IMG/VR virus record: IMGVR_UViG_3300020439_000052
Coordinates: 1-28,123 of that record
DNA from: a virus
Length of the DNA: 28,123 bases
Direction: 5' to 3' (one strand)
A program made the translations under genes and the position numbers. Numbering within the stretch: position 1 is the first letter of the stretch; every line of letters starts with the position of its first letter. The notes below the pieces were generated by a model. It did not search any database and was not told the origin of the DNA. It saw only the letters and a list, made by a program, of their open reading frames with translations. Below, piece after piece: positions 18,753-27,919 of this stretch.

Positions 18753-21700
18753 AGTTATCCATTTTTACGTCTGGTGTTGAACCACTAGCAGATCCTTCTA
18801 CGAACTTTTCTGCTGCTTTCATTATGTCTTGTCTTCTATTTATTTCTCCATTTGCTCCTGTTATATCTTCACTATCTCCTAGATAATCAGCAGCAGTTTT
18901 ATAAAGTTTTCCTTCATCATCTCTTTTGTTTAGAATAACAGTGGCTTGATCATATAGATCCTTTACCCCAAACTTTTTTTGAAGCTCAAGTTCTTTTATA
19001 GTGTACTGATTTCTTATAAAACCCAGAGCAGCTTTAGGTGAATTGTTAAGAAGATCAACAAATTTTTCTTCTACAAATTTTCTATTAGCTTCAATCTGAC
19101 TATTCACAAAACCTGTTAAAGCTATCTTCTTCAGGTTAAAGTCTAGCTGATCGTATGATCTACCTGCAAATGCAGCTAGGCTTTCATCATCTCCATCTCC
19201 CCCAAGAGGTATCTTTCTCCAGGTTTCAAATATTTCTGGCATTGTTTTAGATAAACGATAACGTACTGCCCAATCCACAGTGGGGTTTTGAACTTTAGAT
19301 GAGTTATATAATTTGTACTTCTCTAGTTTTAATACGTTTAATTCTTTCTCTAATCCATTTAACTCAGGGTCTTCTCTGAAGCCCATCTGTCTAGTTAAAG
19401 GATTAACTCCCCCTACTGGTCTTTTGTTAAAACCATCATACAAAGGTATATCATTTTGACCGTTGAATGTTTGAGATAACTGTATAAAATTTAGATCTGG
19501 TAAGAAACGTATGCTTTGATTTACTAATAACTCAGAGTTTAGAATGTCACCAAGAAAATTTCTTTCCCCTACAATGTCTTCTTTATTTTCTAAGCCTGGT
19601 GTTATTGACTTTGTGTAAGGAGATGCAGCAGAGTCTATGTTTATTTGGCCTTGAATATCTCTAGCAATAGTAGCAGGATAAGTAAAAGTAGAAAAGATAT
19701 TACCTATCTGCTTCTCAGCAGCATCAGTAAACTGACCTTGCTTTAAAGAGTCTATTACATTCCTTGCTAAAGATACGTCAAAACCTAAGTCACCCATACC
19801 TGCAGCGACTTCCAAAGCATCTTCTCCCATGTTGCCTATCGGCATATCATTATACCAACGATAGATTAGATCACCTAACAAAAGGTGTGCAGCAAATGGC
19901 CCTGCAACACGTCCTGTCTCAAGAGCACCACCACTTTCTAAACCTATCTGTCCGTAGTCTAACTCACCCTTTTTCTCAGAGGCAAGGTATACACCACCCA
20001 TAAGAAGAGCAGCACCTGTCATCTGCCTAGCTATACGGTCTTGGGTAGTTTTATATTTAACACCTTTGTACATTGCACTATCAAGTCCTGACAGACCACC
20101 TGTAAAAAGACCGATAGGAGTGTAATCATTTATGTATTCTAAATGGTTTGCTATATATCTTGGAAAGGGTACTCCCATTATACCAGATACAAAAAAAGGA
20201 ACTTCTCTGTGAAATTTAACTACACCTCTTACACCACGTCCGTACATGGACTTATCGCTTGTATAGGTTTGTTGGAAAGTAAATCGATTAGCATCTTCCA
20301 TAGCATCTTTGATAAGACCATCAGGTAGCTCATCTACACCTTTCCCACTTTCTATAAACTGTCTAAAGCTTGAACCTTGTTGCCGTAACCTACGATCCAC
20401 ACCTGCGTACAACATACTTTGTTTAAAGACACCATCAACAGCAGTATTAACAACGTTAACTTTACGGCTAAGTCTAGCAAGCAAAGAGTTACTTCCTGTA
20501 ATAACTTCTGCACGTTGCACATCATGGAAAAGATTCTGGTATGCAATAGGTTGTTCTGTAAACATCATCTGACGTAACACTCTAGCTTCATCCTGACTAA
20601 AAGTCATTCCTCTTACGTTAGAGAACACTCCTCCTAACCACCCTCTTTGAACAACCTCACCTGTTAAGAAACCTTTCCAAAATTGATCAGCAATATCAAG
20701 GATTGTGTTACCCATACTCGTGATTGCGTTGGCTGATGTAGTCCCTATTTGAGATGTCATGAAAGCAATACGAGCAGCGTCAACTTCCTTTGCCATATTC
20801 AACAGAGTACCAGGCACTCCATTCTTTGATTCAATGGCTTGATCTATTATTTCTTTTGCTCGTATATCGTTAAAACTTGAAGCACCTTTTTGAGAAAGAA
20901 CTTCTATGTTAAGCATAACCTCATCTAATTTAGTAGCATCAGCAGCCTTTGATAATTGACTTGCCTGATTTAGAATACGTCCTGCTTCAGATAAGTCTGA
21001 CAAATAAATGAGAGACATATCTTCTTTTGACAAACCATACTTCTTTCTTATAGAATCTAGTTCACCAAACCTTTTCTTAAACTGGGCAGGTGTTGCTTTA
21101 CTTAAATACCTAGCTACAGCAGAAGTTATTCTTTCACCTTTTTCTATAGGAATTTTGTCAGCAATATCTAAAGTGGCTGCGGTGATACCTCTTATTGAAT
21201 CCATAGACAGACCAGTAGTCAGCATTCTATCTGAGTCAGAGTTAATTATCTCTTTCTTTATTAAGTCACCTTCTTTAACTAATGCTTCAGGTAAGGTGTC
21301 TTTCTTTTCTCGATAGATTAAATCTTTAGCTATTTGAACAGATCTGTCCATAGCTACTTGAACTTCTTTCTTTTTAGCTGTACTACCCTTGCCTTTAGAT
21401 TTTAACTTTTCATCTATCGTTTTCTTTGCTGCTTTTCTCGCAGCCTTTCTTTTATTGTTGCCTTTAGTTTCTATTGTTAGCAGAGAATCTATAACTTTGT
21501 TGTTTACTTTTTGATTGTATGCACCGACTGCACCACCAATACTAGTCCCTAATGCTGTACTGATAGCAGCATCTTTAACTAAGTCTGTGTTTGTGTATTC
21601 AAAGTCTTCAATAACTTCTTCTCTTGTTTCTCCTTGGGCAGCAGCCATGCCAGTACCTAGAGCACCTTCTACCACACCAGTTCTTGCTGCAGCTTTAAGA

Positions 21701-22239
21701 GCCTCTGAAGAAACACTCTTCTTAAGAGTTTTCTGTATACTTTCTTTTGCTACACCCTTCTTAACTAACTCTGCTATTTGTTGACGAATAGCTAGTTGTG
21801 TTGCCTTACCTGCTGCTTTAGCAAACAGTTTAGAACCTATACCAAAACCACCAGTTAAAATTGTAGCTGCAGTTGAAGGAGAAGATAGAGTAGCAGCACC
21901 ATAGTCTGCAGCACCTTCAAAAAAACCAGTACCTGCTCCTTCTGATTTATCCCAAGCAGTCATTAATCTACCAAAAGATTCTAGACCTCTTTGATCTGTG
22001 TTCTCTTTGTCTTGTACGTATTGTAAATCTTTTAAAGCTGTAACTTCATTACTAGCTTGGTATCTCATGTGTTCTACAAAATCATTTGCAAGACCTTCAG
22101 CCCCTCTTTTTTTCATCTCGTCTGCAGAAAGTCTATACCTCCCACCAGAGAAGAAACGTACTAAATCTTTTTGAAAGTCAGCATCACCTGACATTTCTAA
22201 AAACTTTTTACCTTCAACTTGATTTATGTAGTTTACCAT
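18751..22239 (-). CDS. Large internal virion / DNA-ejection protein
   Basis: 1162 residues. Overall make-up matches the large core proteins of podoviruses (T7 gp16-type): hydrophobic Gly/Ala segments (about 110-150, 190-245), long polar helices, a segment VPFFVSGIMGVPFPRYIANH (about residue 690) similar to the VPFF.F..N motifs I recall from phage ejection proteins, and Lys-rich stretch about 255-300. No lytic transglycosylase motif was seen, in line with a separate lysozyme gene nearby. It is the last gene of the leftward virion block, ending within the T-run of the convergent terminator. A weak ribosome binding site (AGAAAG) precedes the ATG. The role is inferred from size, order and composition. 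Confidence 0.65.
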   Translation of the reverse strand: MVNYINQVEGKKFLEMSGDADFQKDLVRFFSGGRYRLSADEMKKRGAEGLANDFVEHMRYQASNEVTALKDLQYVQDKENTDQRGLESFGRLMTAWDKSEGAGTGFFEGAADYGAATLSSPSTAATILTGGFGIGSKLFAKAAGKATQLAIRQQIAELVKKGVAKESIQKTLKKSVSSEALKAAARTGVVEGALGTGMAAAQGETREEVIEDFEYTNTDLVKDAAISTALGTSIGGAVGAYNQKVNNKVIDSLLTIETKGNNKRKAARKAAKKTIDEKLKSKGKGSTAKKKEVQVAMDRSVQIAKDLIYREKKDTLPEALVKEGDLIKKEIINSDSDRMLTTGLSMDSIRGITAATLDIADKIPIEKGERITSAVARYLSKATPAQFKKRFGELDSIRKKYGLSKEDMSLIYLSDLSEAGRILNQASQLSKAADATKLDEVMLNIEVLSQKGASSFNDIRAKEIIDQAIESKNGVPGTLLNMAKEVDAARIAFMTSQIGTTSANAITSMGNTILDIADQFWKGFLTGEVVQRGWLGGVFSNVRGMTFSQDEARVLRQMMFTEQPIAYQNLFHDVQRAEVITGSNSLLARLSRKVNVVNTAVDGVFKQSMLYAGVDRRLRQQGSSFRQFIESGKGVDELPDGLIKDAMEDANRFTFQQTYTSDKSMYGRGVRGVVKFHREVPFFVSGIMGVPFPRYIANHLEYINDYTPIGLFTGGLSGLDSAMYKGVKYKTTQDRIARQMTGAALLMGGVYLASEKKGELDYGQIGLESGGALETGRVAGPFAAHLLLGDLIYRWYNDMPIGNMGEDALEVAAGMGDLGFDVSLARNVIDSLKQGQFTDAAEKQIGNIFSTFTYPATIARDIQGQINIDSAASPYTKSITPGLENKEDIVGERNFLGDILNSELLVNQSIRFLPDLNFIQLSQTFNGQNDIPLYDGFNKRPVGGVNPLTRQMGFREDPELNGLEKELNVLKLEKYKLYNSSKVQNPTVDWAVRYRLSKTMPEIFETWRKIPLGGDGDDESLAAFAGRSYDQLDFNLKKIALTGFVNSQIEANRKFVEEKFVDLLNNSPKAALGFIRNQYTIKELELQKKFGVKDLYDQATVILNKRDDEGKLYKTAADYLGDSEDITGANGEINRRQDIMKAAEKFVEGSASGSTPDVKMDN

Positions 22240-22253
22240 GCAGTCTTAACTTT

Positions 22254-23414
22254 CTACTTTATAATGTTTGATTCTACAACAGTACCGAAACCACCTAACT
22301 CTTCATCCTCTTCGTCTTTTTCTTCTGAGCCTGGTAAACCTGCCATAGCTACTGCTTTTGAAACTTCATCAGCACTCACTGAACCAGATAAAGGAGCTTC
22401 TATTACGTCAACATTTTCACTAGCTGTTTCCAAGGTAGGCATTGATGAAAACTCAAACTTAGGTGAAGTTAAGCTTACGTTACTAAATTGTTGATTCAAG
22501 TAGTTTATAGCTGACTTCGGACTCTTTGTTTTTTGCATAATGTCCTGCAAGCTAAGTGACATAGCAGAAGTCAAACCTTCTATCGTGTAGTCCTCTTGAT
22601 CAGAATACTCTTGTAATCTATTCAATTCAATGGTTTGTTCTACCATCTTTTCTACTAAGCTTCTAGCTTCGGCTGACCCTTCTCCCTCATATATGTAAGT
22701 AGTTCCACCATATCCATCTGAGACTGCTTTAATTGCATCTCCTACATACGGTTTTAAATCTGCTGAGTACTTATTAAAGATTGTTTTTCTATCGGTTCGA
22801 TCTGGTGCTTCTAGACCAGAGTAACTAAAATCAAAAGGTTCTTGTGTAGCAGCCTTATCAACATTCATAGTTGCTAAGTTAACAAGAACATCATAACCTG
22901 CAGTTGCAAGATCTGCTTCTATTAAAGCATTCCTTTGCTCTTCTATCGTGTTTATCTTCTCTGAAGAGTTTAAAGCTGCGTTAACACCTGTAGTAATTTT
23001 GTCAGATCTTTCAGGATCTCTTTCCTCTACTTGTTTAAGTATATATTCATCAAGAACTTTTAAAAATTTTCTATCTAGAGTTCCAGCTTCTTCTCTTTTT
23101 TCAACAAGATCTACAACAGGTTTAAGCTGTTTACTATCTGATAAAGCGTTGACAGTTTCTTGACTAAAATACTTTCGTGCTCTTCGTTTATTTTCTGTTT
23201 CTTCTTTCTCTAAACCACGAACATATTTAAGTTGTTCAAGGACAAGAGGAAGAACAGCATTCCTATTTCTAGCAGCTAGTTGAGCATCAAACTTTTCACG
23301 GTCAAACTTTTGCCTTGCTATACGTTCTGACTTTTCAAACTCACGTTCTTTCTCTGCTTCTAGTTTTGCTTCGTAACCCTGTATAGCAAGTAGAATACCT
23401 TCTGCATAACTCAT
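22254..23414 (-). CDS. Probable virion (internal core) protein
   Basis: 386 residues. The first about 90 residues are a charged helical region (MSYAEGILLAIQGYEAKLE, then KEREFEKSERIARQ), followed by mixed helical parts and a Pro/Ser/Glu-rich C-terminus. It is preceded by an ATGA overlap with the 179-aa gene and followed after a short gap by the 1162-aa protein, so it belongs to the ejection/core set. No named domain recognised. Confidence 0.6.
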   Translation of the reverse strand: MSYAEGILLAIQGYEAKLEAEKEREFEKSERIARQKFDREKFDAQLAARNRNAVLPLVLEQLKYVRGLEKEETENKRRARKYFSQETVNALSDSKQLKPVVDLVEKREEAGTLDRKFLKVLDEYILKQVEERDPERSDKITTGVNAALNSSEKINTIEEQRNALIEADLATAGYDVLVNLATMNVDKAATQEPFDFSYSGLEAPDRTDRKTIFNKYSADLKPYVGDAIKAVSDGYGGTTYIYEGEGSAEARSLVEKMVEQTIELNRLQEYSDQEDYTIEGLTSAMSLSLQDIMQKTKSPKSAINYLNQQFSNVSLTSPKFEFSSMPTLETASENVDVIEAPLSGSVSADEVSKAVAMAGLPGSEEKDEEDEELGGFGTVVESNIIK

Positions 23415-23950
23415 TCAACTGACTCCTTTGCCATTAAACCTTTAGGCTTTTCTGCTTGAGTTACATCTTGCATAGCCTCTTCAGCTTCTTCTTCAGGTCT
23501 TTCTTTTACTTCTTCCATGTCTACTTGAGCTAGTGTTTCTTCTATGTTTATACCCATCTTCTCAAGCTTCTTGTTTGATAAAGCAGAGGCACGATCTTTC
23601 CTGAGTTGTGATCTATCCTCTTTCTCAAATCCTGTTTTGTATTCAACATCCAAAGCATCTGCTGCAGTTCTAATGAACTCGTGCATAGTGGGCTGCACTA
23701 TCAAGCTCACGTCTACTGAGTGAATACCTGCCATTACTGCGCTACGAGTAATACCTTCTACTATTGTTTGAATATCAATATCAATCTCTAGGAGGTACAT
23801 AATATCTTCTAGAGTATCAGCATCACTTAACTTAGCTAAGTGAATTGCTAAAGCCTCATCTGGATCAGTAACTTCAGGAGGTCTTTCATAAGGCATATTC
23901 TTTGGAGTGGTTGTTAACGACTGTCCAGGAACAGGTCTATCAAATAACAT
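23411..23950 (-). CDS. Virion-associated protein of marine-phage type
   Basis: 179 residues. The opening MLFDRPVPGQSLTTTPKNMP with YERPPEVTDPDEA is a pattern I recall from structural genes of marine podo- and myoviruses, where it lies beside internal core genes. The middle is helical and the C-terminus is acidic (Glu-rich, about 145-165). The start is shared with the lysozyme stop (TAATG); the end overlaps the 386-aa start as ATGA. Function unknown; may be a scaffold or tail-tube partner. Confidence 0.6.
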   Translation of the reverse strand: MLFDRPVPGQSLTTTPKNMPYERPPEVTDPDEALAIHLAKLSDADTLEDIMYLLEIDIDIQTIVEGITRSAVMAGIHSVDVSLIVQPTMHEFIRTAADALDVEYKTGFEKEDRSQLRKDRASALSNKKLEKMGINIEETLAQVDMEEVKERPEEEAEEAMQDVTQAEKPKGLMAKESVE

Positions 23951-24657
23951 TAATCATATCCTTCTGCAAATAGTTTAGCTTCTGCTTTCCTTCGTTCAAC
24001 GAGACCGTCTAACTTTTTACCATCTGCATAAACGTACTCTAGTATCATGAAAGATATTTCTTCGTCACCTCGAGTTCCTTTTTCAGTTAGTTCATTTAGT
24101 CCACCACGTCCTGCATTATAAGTAAAACTTGCGAGAGCATCTCTTTGATTGTTAGACCAAGTGTAACCATGCTGCTCTGCATGGTCATCAACTATTTTTC
24201 TAGCTTTGGCTAGGTCTTGCTTCATAAGACGTGAAGCTTCTTCTTCACTGATAACTTGGTTAGGTCCAGATGCTTTTGTACCATAACCTATTGAGTATCT
24301 ATTTGGTCCATCTTTGTAAGCATTTGATCTAAAGCTTTCAAAACTTTTGACCATACCTACTATATCCCCTTTTTGTTTTATATCAGGATCATAAAAGTTA
24401 AACTCTTCGTCACTGTACTCGTTTCTAAATTCTTCTGCAGTCTCCCTCATAGTAACCATAGACTTTGCATCTTTCATAAGACGATTAGCCATAGACTCTT
24501 CTGAGACTATTTGTTGAGAGGTTTTCTTCAAACCCTGTCTTTCCATAAGAGCAAGATTTCCTTTAGCTTCTTCTAAACTTTTTATCTTACCTGATTGAAG
24601 ATCGTCAGCTAAGTTGATTGCATTCATATAGAAAGACTGAGTAGGAGTAGTAACCAT
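23950..24657 (-). CDS. Virion-associated lysozyme (GH24, T4-lysozyme type)
   Basis: 235 residues from the ATG with AGG at good distance; an earlier in-frame ATG lies inside the preceding gene. An N-terminal helical part (about 1-95) is followed by a glycoside hydrolase 24 domain: FESFRSNAYKDGPNRYSIGYG gives Glu107, Asp116 and Ser122, in the spacing of T4 lysozyme Glu11, Asp20 and Thr26, with Ser replacing Thr. A NQRDALASFTYNAGRGGL segment, typical of the family's second lobe, follows. It cleaves the glycan chain of peptidoglycan. Its place among core virion genes suggests it works during DNA entry rather than as the main endolysin, which here is of M15 type. Confidence 0.85.
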   Translation of the reverse strand: MVTTPTQSFYMNAINLADDLQSGKIKSLEEAKGNLALMERQGLKKTSQQIVSEESMANRLMKDAKSMVTMRETAEEFRNEYSDEEFNFYDPDIKQKGDIVGMVKSFESFRSNAYKDGPNRYSIGYGTKASGPNQVISEEEASRLMKQDLAKARKIVDDHAEQHGYTWSNNQRDALASFTYNAGRGGLNELTEKGTRGDEEISFMILEYVYADGKKLDGLVERRKAEAKLFAEGYD

Positions 24658-24668
24658 AATAATACCTG

Positions 24669-27600
24669 TTATATACCAAATAAAAGTTTTGTCCAAAGAG
24701 CACCTTTAGCGGTCTTATCGTCACTCTTTAGCTTTAGTCGGACTGCTTCAAGATCTTTATCACCTAATATAATTTGTAAAGCTCTATCTTGTTCTGATTC
24801 ACTAGCAGTAAAAGCAAAAGACATAAGATCCCTTTCTCGTTGCCATATCTGATCCAAGTTTGTAGCTGTTAAAGCATTTATAGTTTGAGCAAAAGCCATG
24901 TTGCTTTCGTTCTGTGCTGCAGTATTTAGGGTTGCTATGTTCTGTCTCCACTGAGCATTTGCTTGTGCAACAACCAAACCATTCTGTGCATTAAACATAT
25001 CTCTTTGCTGTTGTATGTTAGCATTAAATTCTTTTAAAGCATTCACACTATTCACGTTGAACTGCTCAACAGCATTCTTTTGTGAAGCATTGAACTGAGA
25101 AACCTGAGAAGATAAAGAAGCAAAGAACTGATTAGTTTGATTTTCACTGGAAGCATTGAACTGAGCAGCAGCATTTTCTGCAGCTTGATCGGAAAATAAA
25201 GCAGCAATATTCTGTTGTGCTTTAAATATTGTTGTTTGCTGTTCTCTATCTAAATTAGCCATGTCCATTGCTAAAAAGTTTTGAGCATTCTGAACTGCAG
25301 CTTGCTGCCTATTGTTTAAGTTTGCTATGTCTAGGTTGGCTAATGCAGCAGCCTCTGCCATAATTAAAGCTTGAGAGTTAGAAAGATTAGATAGTTCCAT
25401 TGTGTTTGCTGCACGAGAATTTTCTAAAGCAATCTGCATGTCAGCATTAAAGTTCATGTTAGCTATTTCAGATATTTTAGAAGCGTTAATTACACGAGCT
25501 TGAAATGCTTGATCAAACTCTTGCCCCATAAACTTAGCTCTTTGTTCTGCAGCAAGAACAGCCATCTGCTGTTTGTTAGAAAGATTCATTGACTCAAACT
25601 TAGCATTAGTCTGAGCATCCATTTGTGCAATAGGAAGAGCAGCCTCCATAGCAGCCTGGATAACAGCCTGTCCTGCCATGCTCGAAGCACCTAGACCACG
25701 AGCAGAGAGTTGAGCCATAGCTGCTCTCATAGAACCTGCAGCCCAAGCAGGTGTTTCACCACCTTCAAAGTCAGCCATCAAATCTGCTAATTGACCTTTT
25801 ACTGTAGCCTTAGTGCTAGGTGCAGCAGAAGCTGCTTGAACTTCTTCTACGAACTTAGAAGCTTTTTCAGCTTGACCTGTAATATTTCCTTCAACATCAA
25901 TAAGCTCACCGTCTTCAATCTCTCTTTGATTGGGTGCAGTAACTTCAATAGACTCCCCTTGTGCAGCCTTTAGTTTAGAGACTGAACTTTCGTCCTCTTC
26001 TTCTGCTGTTATCTTGGCTCCTTCTCTTATCTCCCCTTCAACAGGATCTAGATCATCTGTTACTTGCTTAACGTCTGCACCCACAGTAGCAGCATCTACA
26101 GTTGTGGGAGCAACTACATTTGGTTGGCTTACTTGCTCAACACTTTCAACTTTTGAAGCTTCTACTTCAGGTGCTGAAGCATCTGTTTGACCTGCTGTTG
26201 ACGCAATAAAGTCTGCTGAGTCAGGCTGAATTTTATCTATGTTAGATTGTGTGGGTTGCATAGTTTGAGACACCAAGCTACCCTGCATATTTTTCATTTC
26301 TTCAGGAGTTGGAACAAGGGTTCCTTCATCTGCTCCCATTCTTTTATTAGACATACCTACCATTGCCTTACGATACTTACCCATACGAGCAGCAGCCTGT
26401 GGGTTAGCAGCAAGAAAGTTTTCAAGCTGACTGTCTGGACCTTCAAAGTCTAACAGTTTTCGTGCTATAGTAGCTTCTACTGCTCCTCCTTTTGGGATTC
26501 CCCCTGGAGAAAAAGCCTGTGTTGTAACTTCAGGTGTGAATCCAGGAGGTACATATACCATAGGTTTTCCTTCCCCATCTACAGAGATCATCATAGTTTG
26601 ACCAGTCATTTTATTTACGTATTTTTTAAGGCCACCAAAACCTTTTTGAGATTTTGAAGTAAGCTCTTCCATAGTTTTACCAGTGTAATTTTTTGTAGCT
26701 ATTGGACTTGGAGTTCCTAAAGAAGACTCATCCTTCGTGTCTACATCTGTGCTAAAAGTTCCTGATACGTCAGTAGTAGGATATGTGCCTGTAACACTGT
26801 CTTTAACAACACCTGGGCCTTCTGTTGTCGCTTCTACCCCTATAGTATCTCCACTTGTTTTTGAATCATCACCTTTAAGTATTTCTTCAGTCTGATCTAC
26901 TACGTCACCTTTTCCTTCAGTGACATCCCCCACTACTCCAGTTTCTGTTTCTCTTTCAACTTCTTTTGTAACATCTTGAGTACTAGGGGTAGACACTGCA
27001 CTAAGACCAGACTTTTTTCTCCAGTCTGAGTAAGACAGGCCATCATCAACAATATCTAAAGTTCCCATAAAATCTTCAAAAGAAGGAATTGGAGAGGAAT
27101 ACTTACCACCTAAATCAATTCCTTGTTCTTGGGCAGCTTTGTTTATTTCACTGTAAATATTTCTTAAAGATGAATCTCTTTGAATTGTTTCGTTATACAA
27201 AGATTTATATGCTTCTTCATCAGTTTTAAGACCCTGACTGTCTTTTACAAATTGTATTGTATTCTTAGAAATTTTATCTAAATTACGATATTCTTTCTGA
27301 GATAAAGCCATTGATAGTTTATTAGCTTTATCATACATTTGTTTACGAGCATCTTCTAGATTATCAGCAGAACCTAAAACTACTCCCTTTGGTCCTACAA
27401 TTTTTGTAGCCCCACTACTATCTGTTTTAATATTGAAAGTACCTTGACCAATACGTATATTTTTATTCGTAATGTGATTTCTATACTGCTCATCTGTATC
27501 AAAGTCTTCACGAGTACGAGCATCAGTTATATAATCATTATACATTTTTGCTCTTGATACAGTTCTTTGTGCCTCTAGAATACCCTCTCTGTCAGACCCA

Positions 27601-27908
27601 GTATGATGAACACTACCATCCTTGTATTTAACACCCCAACCTGTGCTTGTTTTAACAATAGTTCCCTCTTCCTTTAGTTCGGATGGATCAACTTCTTTTC
27701 GTGGGTTTTCTTTATACTCGTTGACAACAGAAGTTACATTACCGCTAGAATCTAAAACACTTCCAATACGTTTTCCATAAGCATCTTTTAAAGACTGTAA
27801 CGCATTCTTTCCTGATACGGTTTGAGTTTTCCTACCATACCTGTCAAGAGTGGTAAACGTACCGTTACCATTGTCTATAATGTTTAAAGAACCTTGTTCT
27901 GTTGCCAT
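24669..27908 (-). CDS. Giant repeat-containing virion protein
   Basis: 1079 residues. The N-terminal part (about 1-290) is a mixed soluble region with a Gly/Asp/Thr-rich start; a Thr/Asp/Glu/Ser-rich linker (about 300-400) is of low complexity; the C-terminal third (about 720-1050) is Ala/Asn/Gln-rich and helical. There, 11-residue repeats with QFNAS-type starts follow each other, preceded by 22-residue units starting NL.N.Q. This suggests a long right-handed or straight hendecad coiled coil, as in tail or ejection-tube parts. It precedes the lysozyme by 11 bp and is the largest structural gene after the 1162-aa one. The function is inferred from context; no family name can be given. Confidence 0.65.
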   Translation of the reverse strand: MATEQGSLNIIDNGNGTFTTLDRYGRKTQTVSGKNALQSLKDAYGKRIGSVLDSSGNVTSVVNEYKENPRKEVDPSELKEEGTIVKTSTGWGVKYKDGSVHHTGSDREGILEAQRTVSRAKMYNDYITDARTREDFDTDEQYRNHITNKNIRIGQGTFNIKTDSSGATKIVGPKGVVLGSADNLEDARKQMYDKANKLSMALSQKEYRNLDKISKNTIQFVKDSQGLKTDEEAYKSLYNETIQRDSSLRNIYSEINKAAQEQGIDLGGKYSSPIPSFEDFMGTLDIVDDGLSYSDWRKKSGLSAVSTPSTQDVTKEVERETETGVVGDVTEGKGDVVDQTEEILKGDDSKTSGDTIGVEATTEGPGVVKDSVTGTYPTTDVSGTFSTDVDTKDESSLGTPSPIATKNYTGKTMEELTSKSQKGFGGLKKYVNKMTGQTMMISVDGEGKPMVYVPPGFTPEVTTQAFSPGGIPKGGAVEATIARKLLDFEGPDSQLENFLAANPQAAARMGKYRKAMVGMSNKRMGADEGTLVPTPEEMKNMQGSLVSQTMQPTQSNIDKIQPDSADFIASTAGQTDASAPEVEASKVESVEQVSQPNVVAPTTVDAATVGADVKQVTDDLDPVEGEIREGAKITAEEEDESSVSKLKAAQGESIEVTAPNQREIEDGELIDVEGNITGQAEKASKFVEEVQAASAAPSTKATVKGQLADLMADFEGGETPAWAAGSMRAAMAQLSARGLGASSMAGQAVIQAAMEAALPIAQMDAQTNAKFESMNLSNKQQMAVLAAEQRAKFMGQEFDQAFQARVINASKISEIANMNFNADMQIALENSRAANTMELSNLSNSQALIMAEAAALANLDIANLNNRQQAAVQNAQNFLAMDMANLDREQQTTIFKAQQNIAALFSDQAAENAAAQFNASSENQTNQFFASLSSQVSQFNASQKNAVEQFNVNSVNALKEFNANIQQQRDMFNAQNGLVVAQANAQWRQNIATLNTAAQNESNMAFAQTINALTATNLDQIWQRERDLMSFAFTASESEQDRALQIILGDKDLEAVRLKLKSDDKTAKGALWTKLLFGI
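24867..25388 (-). repeat. Region encoding 22- and 11-residue repeats in the 1079-aa protein
   Basis: Three 22-residue units (starting NLSNSQAL, NLNNRQQA and NLDREQQT) are followed by nine 11-residue units: QFNASSENQTN, QFFASLSSQVS, QFNASQKNAVE, QFNVNSVNALK, EFNANIQQQRD, MFNAQNGLVVA and three more divergent ones. Counted directly from the translation. Confidence 0.85.
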
Positions 27909-27919
27909 TTCCCAATACC

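Noticed and set aside
25791-26453. Plus-strand frames opposite the 1079-aa virion gene
   Set aside because: Arise from the Ala/Ser/Thr-rich reverse frame; no ribosome binding sites and no homology-like pattern.
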